Shown here piece after piece: positions 1 through 5,612 of a stretch of DNA of 5,612 nt. This DNA is from Phycisphaerales bacterium (GTDB lineage Bacteria; Planctomycetota; Phycisphaerae; SM23-33). The position numbers were made by a program, and so were the translations under genes. Within the stretch, counting starts at the first letter, position 1. Each line of letters begins with the position of its first letter. The notes under the pieces were generated by a model. It saw only the letters and a list, made by a program, of their open reading frames with translations, did no database searches and had not been told where the DNA came from. The stretch spans positions 1 through 5,612 of the forward strand of contig PMBX01000125.1 in the NCBI GenBank assembly GCA_003153915.1, given 5' to 3'.

Positions 1-438
1 AAGGCCGTCGGATCGGAACTGATAGGCCAGCCTTTTGACGATCCCAAGTACTTCTCGGGCAGGCTCAGCGCGACCAATCCTCCGTACAACGCCGGCGCGT
101 CAGGCGGATCGAACTACGGGCCAATGAATTCGAGTCTGACAGCGGCCGCCAAGGCGAGGCTGGATGCCCTGCACCAGGCCGATCCCAACAACACCGCGCC
201 GGTTCCCGTGGACCTGGTAACATCCAGCGGCAGCGGGCTTGACGGGGATATAAGCGTCTTGGCCGCCTTGTACCAGGCGCCACGAGTAGCCCGCGCCCGA
301 GGCCTTGATTTAGCAAAGGTGCACGCCCTTGTGCTGGGCCATGTGGAAGATAGACAATTGGGCGTTCTTGGCGAGAAGCGAGTCAACGTGCTAGAACTGA
401 ACCTTGCCCTTGACGAAGCAGACGGGAAAGCTAAATGA
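1..438 (+). CDS. kdpC: KdpC, potassium-transporting ATPase subunit C (3' part)
   Basis: KdpC is the single-span, periplasm-facing subunit of the KdpFABC P-type ATPase. It stabilises the KdpA/KdpB complex during ATP-driven, high-affinity K+ import. The reading frame is open from base 1, so the N-terminal membrane helix and start lie upstream. About 145 codons are present, against a usual family length near 190. Visible family motifs, numbered from the first codon here, are GSELIGQ (4-10), YFSGRLSA (17-24, the YFxxRPSA region with Leu in place of Pro), GASGGSNYGP (32-41), SGSGLDGDIS (75-84), LYQAPRVARARGL (90-102) and VNVLELNLALDEAD near the C-terminus. The ATG at base 124 is an internal Met, not the start. 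The stop codon overlaps the ATG of the following porin gene (ATGA), implying translational coupling. Identification is by recalled motifs and is firm; kdpA and kdpB are expected upstream. Confidence 0.95.
   Translation, partial: KAVGSELIGQPFDDPKYFSGRLSATNPPYNAGASGGSNYGPMNSSLTAAAKARLDALHQADPNNTAPVPVDLVTSSGSGLDGDISVLAALYQAPRVARARGLDLAKVHALVLGHVEDRQLGVLGEKRVNVLELNLALDEADGKAK
424..430 (+). promoter_or_regulatory. Ribosome binding site of the porin gene
   Basis: A purine-rich GGGAAAG lies inside the last codons of kdpC, four bases before the ATG at 435. It supports that start and the coupled ATGA junction. It is only a moderate match to the Shine-Dalgarno consensus. Confidence 0.5.
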
Positions 439-1706
439 TCGCGGACCGGCGAACGTTCGTGTCACTGATGATCGGTGGAGTCTTACTCCTGCTGACATCG
501 GCGGCCGCGCTGGCGGTGGATTATGACGCCGGCAACGGTGTTTCCACTGTTCCTCCAAGCCAGCCATCGTCCCAACCAGCGGAAGAAACCTGGCCGCCGG
601 GCTTGTTGATGACGGGACTGGAAAAGACTGGCGCCCGCAAGCCACTGGACGACGCCGGGATTCGCTTCTGGGGATTCACGGAGGCTGGGTTTACCGGTAA
701 TCTGACCAATGGGCAGGAAACGCTCTTCGGCCGGAGCATCGATGCGCGTCGAGTGGACAACATGCGTCTGAATCAGCTTCGGCTTACGGCCGATCGCGTT
801 TACGATGCATCGAAGCCCTTCGACTGGGGCTTTCGCGTTGATGGGATGTTCGGCGGCGACGCGAAGCTGGTTCATTCTTTCGGCCTGCTCGATCACGCCG
901 GCCAGGGCAATGGCGACGCCTGGGCCGACATCGTCCAGGCGAATGTTCAAGGATGGTTCAAGACCGGCAACCAGAGCGGTCTGGAAATGACCCTCGGCAA
1001 GTTCCTGACCCCGATGGGTATCGAAACCGTCGACGCCACCGCCAATCCGCTTTACTCTCGCAGCTATCTTGGCTCATTCGCAACGCCCACCACCCACACT
1101 GGCATCAATCTGAAGTACAAATTCAGCGAGCAGGTGTCGGCGTACTTCTGCCTCTGCCAGGGGTGGGATGACTTCCGTGACAACAACGACGCGCCCAGCT
1201 ACATGACCGGCTTCGCGTTGTCCAGCAAGGAGCAGATCGGCGGCCATGCACGCGATCAATTTGCCTTCAACGTCATTACCGGCCCGGAGCAGCCGGACAA
1301 CAACGTCGATTACCGCACACTCCTGGACTCGACGGCTACGCACTGGTGGACAGACAAGTTGTCCTCATCGGTCGAGGGCGATTGGGCCACTGAGGAGCGA
1401 TTGCCAGGGGCCGGCCGGGCGAATTGGTACGGCCTGGCCCACTTTCTGACGTACGTGTTCAATGACCGCGTCTCGGCCACGTGGCGGACGGAGTGGTTCG
1501 CCGATGACACGGGCGTCCGCATCGGAAAGGCCGGCAACTACCACGAGAACACATTCGGCGTAAATCTGACTCCATGGCCCGCACACGATATACTGAAGAA
1601 CCTGTCGTTTCGCCCGGAAGTCCGATGGGACAATTCGGACCAGCGTGTATTTGGCGACAGCCACGACCAGATGACCGTCGCCTTCGACGTGATCTTTAAA
1701 TTCTGA
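435..1706 (+). CDS. Outer-membrane beta-barrel porin, BBP2/OmpL-like, in kdp locus
   Basis: Predicted outer-membrane beta-barrel channel of 423 residues. Residues 1-27 look like a Sec signal peptide: Arg5-Arg6, a hydrophobic core (LMIGGVLLLL), and a likely cleavage after AALA at 27. A Pro/Ser/Gln-rich stretch follows (about 37-56). The rest shows amphipathic, aromatic-rich strands separated by polar Asp/Asn/Gly turns, with no hydrophobic helices. It ends in AFDVIFKF, an alternating strand with terminal Phe that fits the BAM recognition signal. Segments I associate with the BBP2 (OmpL-like porin-2) family are FWGFTEAGFTGNLTN (78-92), DWGFRVDGMFGGDA (130-143), GKFLTPMGIETVDA (188-201) and FRPEVRWDNSD (392-402). 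The gene overlaps kdpC by four bases and sits six bases before the next gene, so it is co-expressed with the K+ pump. A role in K+ passage across the outer membrane is inferred from context only. Barrel fold is fairly secure; family name less so; substrate unknown. Confidence 0.75.
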   Translation: MIADRRTFVSLMIGGVLLLLTSAAALAVDYDAGNGVSTVPPSQPSSQPAEETWPPGLLMTGLEKTGARKPLDDAGIRFWGFTEAGFTGNLTNGQETLFGRSIDARRVDNMRLNQLRLTADRVYDASKPFDWGFRVDGMFGGDAKLVHSFGLLDHAGQGNGDAWADIVQANVQGWFKTGNQSGLEMTLGKFLTPMGIETVDATANPLYSRSYLGSFATPTTHTGINLKYKFSEQVSAYFCLCQGWDDFRDNNDAPSYMTGFALSSKEQIGGHARDQFAFNVITGPEQPDNNVDYRTLLDSTATHWWTDKLSSSVEGDWATEERLPGAGRANWYGLAHFLTYVFNDRVSATWRTEWFADDTGVRIGKAGNYHENTFGVNLTPWPAHDILKNLSFRPEVRWDNSDQRVFGDSHDQMTVAFDVIFKF

Positions 1707-1712
1707 GCGATT

Positions 1713-2630
1713 ATGAACGTCAAACCTCGCATCCAGGACGTTGTGTGGATGGCCGCCGGCGCGGGCCTGCTGCTGATCGTCATGCTGGCAGTCCTGCATT
1801 TTCAGAAAGGCCAGGACCCCGCCGCCCAGCTTGTTTCCAAGTCCATGCGCATCCAGTTGGTAGCCCAGATGCAACTTGGTTTGACGTCGGCCTCGGAAGC
1901 GGAAAAGAGCGCCGTGCTGGCCATCACGGATGAGGATTCGCAGAAGTTCGCCGATCAGGCTCGTGCCGTAACGGCGGAAGTGGAACGGCATCGCGCAGAA
2001 CTGGCCGAACTACTTGCGCAGACCGGCATGGATGGCGAGAAAGACTTGCTTACTCAGTTCACCGCGGATTTCGCCGACTTCCAGCGGATCGACAGAGATC
2101 TGTTGGCGTTGGCGGTCAAGAACACCAACCTCAAGGCGTCGAGCCTGGCCTTCGGTTCGGCCGCGGCGGCAGTGAAGGAAATGGATGCCGCCTTGGCGCA
2201 ACTTACGGCCGATGATGTGAAAGTGATGCGACTGGCCGACAATACTCGGATCGCCGCGTGGCGCCTGCTGGCATTGATTCCGCCGCACATCGCGGAGGAA
2301 AGCGACCAGAAGATGGACGAGATGGAATCGCAGATGGACAAGGAAGACCGTCAAGTGCGCCACTCGCTTGACGAGCTTGCTGCGATCCCAGCGATGGCGG
2401 GCAATCCCGATCTCAAAACCGCCACCGCCGGCTACGGGCGGTTCAGCGAAACAAGGTCGCAAATCCTCAAGCTCTCGCGAGAGAACACCAACGTCCGGTC
2501 GCTGTCGATCTCCCTCAATCAGAAGCGAAAGGTCATGGTCGTCTGTCAGGCTTCGTTGGATGCCCTGCAACAAGCCATCCAGGCCGAACCCGTCGCCGGG
2601 ATCAACTACGGAAATGTCAGACCGCGTTAG
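1713..2630 (+). CDS. Membrane-anchored helical protein with duplicated four-helix-bundle-like domain
   Basis: Unnamed 305-residue protein. Residues 1-9 carry Lys4 and Arg6, and about 10-30 form one hydrophobic helix (VVWMAAGAGLLLIVMLAVLHF). This fits an N-in signal anchor with the remainder in the periplasm; cleavage cannot be excluded. The remaining ~270 residues are charged, Ala/Leu/Glu/Gln-rich and strongly helical, resembling the four-helix-bundle ligand-binding domains of chemoreceptors and sensor kinases. Two tandem halves can be aligned at a constant offset of 121 residues, both ending in a helix with an NTN motif (137-139 and 258-260). No HAMP, kinase, methyl-accepting or other output domain follows, so it is not a complete receptor. 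The gene begins six bases after the porin stop, with only a weak GAG at 1705-1707 as binding site, suggesting reinitiation. It ends 11 bases before kdpD. A role as periplasmic sensor or adaptor for the Kdp system is inference; real coding status is well supported by packing and codon pattern. Confidence 0.65.
   Translation: MNVKPRIQDVVWMAAGAGLLLIVMLAVLHFQKGQDPAAQLVSKSMRIQLVAQMQLGLTSASEAEKSAVLAITDEDSQKFADQARAVTAEVERHRAELAELLAQTGMDGEKDLLTQFTADFADFQRIDRDLLALAVKNTNLKASSLAFGSAAAAVKEMDAALAQLTADDVKVMRLADNTRIAAWRLLALIPPHIAEESDQKMDEMESQMDKEDRQVRHSLDELAAIPAMAGNPDLKTATAGYGRFSETRSQILKLSRENTNVRSLSISLNQKRKVMVVCQASLDALQQAIQAEPVAGINYGNVRPR
1857..2204 (+). repeat. Internal protein repeat, unit A (helical domain)
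   Basis: This encodes residues 49-164 of the anchored helical protein. Aligned by eye without gaps to unit B, about 20 of 116 positions are identical. They cluster around ExS (74-76), LA (101-102), TA (117-118), F123, LxL (131-133), NTN (137-139) and the final Ala/Leu heptad positions. Overall identity is low, so this is an ancient protein-level duplication and not a recent DNA repeat. Confidence 0.5.
2220..2567 (+). repeat. Internal protein repeat, unit B (helical domain)
   Basis: This encodes residues 170-285, the partner of unit A at a 363-base offset. Matching positions include ExS (195-197), LA (222-223), TA (238-239), F244, LxL (252-254) and NTN (258-260). The only notable DNA identity is an 11-base AGAACACCAAC at 2119-2129 and 2482-2492. 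Unit B differs by a Met/Glu/Asp-rich segment (about 200-212) and by Cys278. Confidence 0.5.
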
Positions 2631-2631
2631 C

Positions 2632-2636
2632 GGAAG
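2632..2636 (+). promoter_or_regulatory. Ribosome binding site of kdpD
   Basis: GGAAG lies in the 11-base gap, five bases before the ATG at 2642. It supports that start, which also gives KdpD its normal length. Confidence 0.65.
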
Positions 2637-2641
2637 CCCTA

Positions 2642-5320
2642 ATGGACCAGCGGCGACCCAATCCGGATGAATTGCTGGCGGCGGTGCAGGCCCAGCAGCA
2701 CAAGGCCGCCCGCGGCCGGCTGAAGGTGTTCTTCGGCGCTTGCGCTGGGGTCGGCAAGACTTACACGATGCTGGAAGCCGCCCACCGCCAAGCCTCCGCC
2801 GGCGTGGATGTGGTCGTCGGTTATGTCGAACCGCACGCCAGGCCGGAAACGATGGCCCTGCTGGGTGGGATCGAATCGTTACAGGTCCGTCACGTCGAAT
2901 ACCGAGGGGCAAGGCTCACCGAGTTCGACCTCGATGCGACACTTACGCGCAGGCCCAAGCTGATTCTGGTTGATGAGCTTGCGCACACCAACGCCCACGG
3001 CAGCCGGCACGCCAAGCGTTGGCAGGACGTGATGGAGCTGCTGGAGGCCGGGATCGATGTCTATACAACGCTCAATGTTCAGCACGTTGAAACGCTCAAC
3101 GACGTTGTGGCCCAGTTCAGCGGCGTGCGCGTCCGCGAGACGGTGCCCGACACGATCTTCGACCAGGCCGACGAAGTGGAGTTGGTAGATTTGCCGCCGG
3201 ATGAACTGCTCCAACGCCTGGCGGAGGGGAAGGTCTATATCCCGGAGCGCGCCGCAACGGCTGTGCGGGGCTTTTTCCAAAAGGGCAACCTGGTCGCCCT
3301 GCGCGAGCTGGCCCTTCGCCGCATGGCCGAGCGGGTGAACGTTCAAGCCGAAAGTTATCGCCACGAAGGCGAGGTCGTTCCCACGGCGGAACGTTTGCTG
3401 GTCTGCGTCGGGCCGAGTCCCTTTTCGGCCCGGCTGGTGCGGTCCGCCGCGCGGATGGCGATGTCGCTTCGTTGCCCCTGGCTGGCGGTGTCGGTCGACA
3501 AGCCAGGCGCTCGCACAAGTCAGGAGTCACAAGACCGGGTCTGGGCGAACATGCGGATGGCCAGCCTGCTGGGGGCGGAAACCGCCACGATTACCGGCTC
3601 GAACATTGCCCAAGAGTTGCTCGCTTACGCCAAGGCCAGGAACGTCACCAAGGTCATCATCGGCAAACCCGCTCATCCTCGGTGGCGCGACTGGCTTCAC
3701 GGGTCGCTGGTCTATGAGTTAGTCAGGCAGAGCGGCCCGATTGACGTCCACGTCATCAGCGGCGAGGAAGGCACGCCTCCCCCTCATACGGGCATTCGGC
3801 CGCCACGGAAATTGCCCTGGCATCTGTATGTGCTCGCCGTTGTGGTCGTGGTTGTCTGTACCGCCATTGGGAGGCTGCTGACAACCTTTGACCTGTCCAC
3901 AACGGTCATGGTGTACCTGCTGGGCGTGATCGCCGTCGCCCTTTGTGGGCGGCGCGGACCGGCGGTGCTGGCGTCCATCCTTAGCGCATCGGCGCTGAAT
4001 TTCTTCTTCATTCCGCCGCTGTACACGCTCGAACTGGCCAATCCACTGTACTGGATTACCGTTGCCGTGCTGGCGGCCACCGGCATGATCGTCAGCACGC
4101 TGGTGGTTCGCGTCCGCCACCAGGCCGACGCCTCCCGCCAACGTGAGCTTCGCACGGTTACGCTCTACTCCATGAGCAAGGACCTGGCCGCCGTCAGCAC
4201 GATTACACAGGCGACAGAACTGGCCAGGCAGCACGTCGGTAGAGTCCTTGACTGCGACGTGTTTGTCTTGCTGCCTGACACGGGCGGACGAACCATCTCA
4301 CAGGTCGTGGCGACCGCGGCTTCAGCGACACTGTCTCCCGGACCTCAGGATTTGGCCGTTGCCCAGTGGGTACTGGAGCACGCCCAGCTCGCCGGTCTGG
4401 GGACCGACACGCTCCCGGCCACGCCCTGGTTGTTCGCGCCGCTGATGGCCTCCGGCTCGTGCTTGGGAGTCATCGGCTTGGGGCCACACAACCAGCGACC
4501 GCTCGCACCGGATCAGGTGCAGTTGCTCACGACTCTCGCGGCCTTGATCGCCGGGGCGATTGAACGCATTAGGCTTTCAGACCAGGTGCGGCAGGCACAA
4601 GTGCAGGTCGAGGCAGAGAAGATGCGCAGCGCCCTGCTCAGCAGCGTATCGCACGACCTGCGCACGCCGTTGACGGGCATTATCGGAGCGGCCGGAACAC
4701 TAATCGAGTCAACCGATACGCTCTCGCCTCGGGTGCGAAGCGATCTGCTCCAGACCATCTCCGACGAAGCCGAGCGAGTCAATCGCCTCGTGGGCAACCT
4801 GCTGGATATGACGCGCCTGGAATCGGGGCAGGTTGCGCCCAGCCGGGAATGGCTGCCCGTGGAAGAACTGGTCGGTTCAGCCGTGCAGCGATGCGCCAAG
4901 CGCCTGGCCGGCCACACGGTGAAGGTGAACCTGCCGGACAATCTGCCGATGCTTCACGCCGATTCGGTGCTCCTGGAACAGGTGCTTGTCAACCTCTTGG
5001 ACAATGCGGCCAAGTACTCCCCCGCCGGTAGCGAGATTGAGATTGCAGCCGGCGCCGACGCCACGGCGGTTACGGTTTCCGTGGCCGACCGTGGTTCTGG
5101 TGTTCCCATGGATCAGCGGGAGTACATCTTCGACAAGTTCGTCCGCGGCCAGGACGCCGCAAAAAAGCCGGGGGTTGGTCTGGGCCTGGCCATCTGCCGA
5201 GCCATCGTGGCCGCGCACGGCGGGCGAATATGGGTGGATGACCGGCCCGGCGGCGGATCAGTGTTCCGCTTCTCATTACCCCGTGAGGTTGAGCCTGCCG
5301 TCACGGAGGAGCAGCCATGA
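2642..5320 (+). CDS. kdpD: KdpD, sensor histidine kinase for K+ limitation
   Basis: Inner-membrane sensor kinase that controls phosphorylation of KdpE in response to K+ or turgor stress. At 892 residues it matches the length of E. coli KdpD (about 894). Domains in order: the cytoplasmic KdpD domain (about 25-235) with Walker A GACAGVGKT (32-40) and Walker-B-like LILVDELAHTN (107-117); a Usp-like domain (about 250-372, starting RLLVCVGPSP); four membrane helices (about 393-410, 419-435, 438-457, 467-489) with very short loops; an Arg-rich segment (R490, R492, R499, R501, R504) of the kind implicated in sensing in E. coli; a GAF-like domain (about 515-640); HisKA with SVSHDLRTPL and phospho-acceptor His671; and HATPase with N box NLLDNAAKYSP (784-794), DRGSGVP (816-822), FDKFVR (830-835) and GVGLGLAI (844-851). 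All catalytic motifs are intact. The stop overlaps the kdpE start (ATGA), so kinase and regulator are probably translationally coupled. Confidence 0.98.
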   Translation: MDQRRPNPDELLAAVQAQQHKAARGRLKVFFGACAGVGKTYTMLEAAHRQASAGVDVVVGYVEPHARPETMALLGGIESLQVRHVEYRGARLTEFDLDATLTRRPKLILVDELAHTNAHGSRHAKRWQDVMELLEAGIDVYTTLNVQHVETLNDVVAQFSGVRVRETVPDTIFDQADEVELVDLPPDELLQRLAEGKVYIPERAATAVRGFFQKGNLVALRELALRRMAERVNVQAESYRHEGEVVPTAERLLVCVGPSPFSARLVRSAARMAMSLRCPWLAVSVDKPGARTSQESQDRVWANMRMASLLGAETATITGSNIAQELLAYAKARNVTKVIIGKPAHPRWRDWLHGSLVYELVRQSGPIDVHVISGEEGTPPPHTGIRPPRKLPWHLYVLAVVVVVVCTAIGRLLTTFDLSTTVMVYLLGVIAVALCGRRGPAVLASILSASALNFFFIPPLYTLELANPLYWITVAVLAATGMIVSTLVVRVRHQADASRQRELRTVTLYSMSKDLAAVSTITQATELARQHVGRVLDCDVFVLLPDTGGRTISQVVATAASATLSPGPQDLAVAQWVLEHAQLAGLGTDTLPATPWLFAPLMASGSCLGVIGLGPHNQRPLAPDQVQLLTTLAALIAGAIERIRLSDQVRQAQVQVEAEKMRSALLSSVSHDLRTPLTGIIGAAGTLIESTDTLSPRVRSDLLQTISDEAERVNRLVGNLLDMTRLESGQVAPSREWLPVEELVGSAVQRCAKRLAGHTVKVNLPDNLPMLHADSVLLEQVLVNLLDNAAKYSPAGSEIEIAAGADATAVTVSVADRGSGVPMDQREYIFDKFVRGQDAAKKPGVGLGLAICRAIVAAHGGRIWVDDRPGGGSVFRFSLPREVEPAVTEEQP
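5161..5167 (+). other. In-phase A_AAA_AAG slippery heptamer in kdpD
   Basis: The zero-frame codons at Ala839-Lys840-Lys841 read GCA AAA AAG, so the heptamer A AAA AAG is in the phase needed for -1 slippage, as in E. coli dnaX. An AGGA lies at 5151-5154 upstream. A -1 shift would reach a TGA at 5239-5241 and replace the GVGLGLAI box and everything after it. I did not find a convincing downstream hairpin, so function is unproven and chance is the default explanation. Confidence 0.2.
5304..5310 (+). promoter_or_regulatory. Strong ribosome binding site of kdpE
   Basis: CGGAGGA within the last kdpD codons, six bases before the ATG at 5317, is the best Shine-Dalgarno match of the window. It fixes the kdpE start in the ATGA overlap and would allow regulator translation beyond what coupling to kdpD alone gives. 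Confidence 0.8.
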
Positions 5321-5612
5321 CCATCGCCGATCCGCTCATCCTGCTGATTGAGGATGAATTGCCCGTCCATAAGTTCCTGGGCGCATCGCTGCCCGCGCAC
5401 GGGTTCCGCCTGCTCGGCGCGGAAACGGGCATGGACGGCCTGGCCCGCGCCGCCGACTACAACCCCGACGTGGTGTTGCTTGACCTTGGCCTGCCGGACA
5501 TGGACGGCCTGGAGGTCACTCGCAACCTGCGGGAGTGGTCCGCCGTGCCGATCATCGTTCTATCCGCCCGCGGCCAGGAGAAAGACAAGATCGCCGCCCT
5601 GGACGCCGGGGC
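5317..5612 (+). CDS. kdpE: KdpE, response regulator of the kdp operon (5' part)
   Basis: Cytoplasmic response regulator that receives phosphate from KdpD and activates kdp transcription. The first 98 codons are present and the frame is open at the window end. They cover most of the receiver domain: acidic pair Glu12-Asp13 in LILLIEDE, phospho-acceptor Asp56 in VVLLDLGLPDMDGLEV, and the switch Ser83 in PIIVLSARGQEKDK. The conserved Lys and the expected OmpR/PhoB-type winged-helix DNA-binding domain would lie beyond the window. The start is the ATG in the ATGA overlap with the kdpD stop, backed by a strong binding site. The receiver assignment is certain; the name kdpE rests on the position directly after kdpD and on the sequence style, including LSARGQExDK, which is typical of KdpE proteins. 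Confidence 0.95.
   Translation, partial: MTIADPLILLIEDELPVHKFLGASLPAHGFRLLGAETGMDGLARAADYNPDVVLLDLGLPDMDGLEVTRNLREWSAVPIIVLSARGQEKDKIAALDAG

Noticed and set aside
124..438. Separate small gene starting at the ATG at 124
   Set aside because: The frame is open upstream to base 1 and encodes clear KdpC motifs before this Met, so it is an internal codon of kdpC.
447..467. Twin-arginine (Tat) signal in the porin, DRRTFVSLM
   Set aside because: It partly resembles the RRxF pattern, but the following core is strongly hydrophobic and outer-membrane barrels are exported unfolded by Sec, so the arginines are more likely just the n-region charge.
1707..1712. Search for a terminator or promoter in the porin/helical-protein gap
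   Set aside because: The gap is only six bases and I noticed no inverted repeat with a T-run around it.
1365..1991. Open frame of 208 codons on the - strand opposite the porin end and the helical-protein start
   Set aside because: Same reasoning: a shadow of two genes on the + strand, with no motif, signal or binding site of its own that I could recognise.
2010..2912. Open frame of 300 codons on the - strand across the helical-protein/kdpD junction
   Set aside because: It lies opposite two well-supported genes, its product is Arg/Pro/Gly-rich without recognisable motifs, and long antisense frames are common in GC-rich DNA.
3834..3856. GT-rich tract encoding a run of six valines, considered as a simple sequence repeat
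   Set aside because: The valine codons are mixed (GTT, GTG, GTC) and the tract is the core of the first KdpD membrane helix, so it is explained by protein composition.

Overview
The window is a GC-rich, fully coding stretch of a Gram-negative chromosome holding the 3' part of a kdp (high-affinity potassium uptake) locus, all on the + strand. An outer-membrane porin of the BBP2/OmpL-like type inside a kdp locus, together with the general protein style, suggests the Planctomycetota or a related environmental phylum (Acidobacteriota and Verrucomicrobiota are alternatives). This taxonomic guess is inference and cannot be settled from the sequence alone.

Layout: (1) 1-438, C-terminal part of KdpC, the periplasm-facing stabilising subunit of the KdpFABC K+ pump; kdpA and kdpB presumably lie upstream. 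(2) 435-1706, a complete 423-residue outer-membrane beta-barrel protein with a Sec signal peptide. (3) 1713-2630, a 305-residue protein with one N-terminal membrane anchor and an otherwise helical body that appears to be an internal duplication. (4) 2642-5320, a full-length 892-residue KdpD sensor histidine kinase. (5) 5317-5612, the first 98 codons of the KdpE response regulator, cut by the window end.

The genes are packed as one transcription unit. There are ATGA stop/start overlaps at kdpC/porin and kdpD/kdpE, gaps of 6 and 11 bases at the other two junctions, and no room for internal promoters or terminators between genes. The classical part of the system is clear: KdpD autophosphorylates at His671 and passes the phosphate to KdpE Asp56, which switches on kdp transcription. 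The unusual part is the two genes placed between pump and sensor. The porin could carry K+ across the outer membrane, and the anchored helical protein could be a periplasmic sensor or adaptor for the pump or for KdpD. Both roles are inferred from position and architecture only.

No RNA genes, mobile elements, CRISPR arrays or terminators were seen. The operon promoter must lie upstream of the window.
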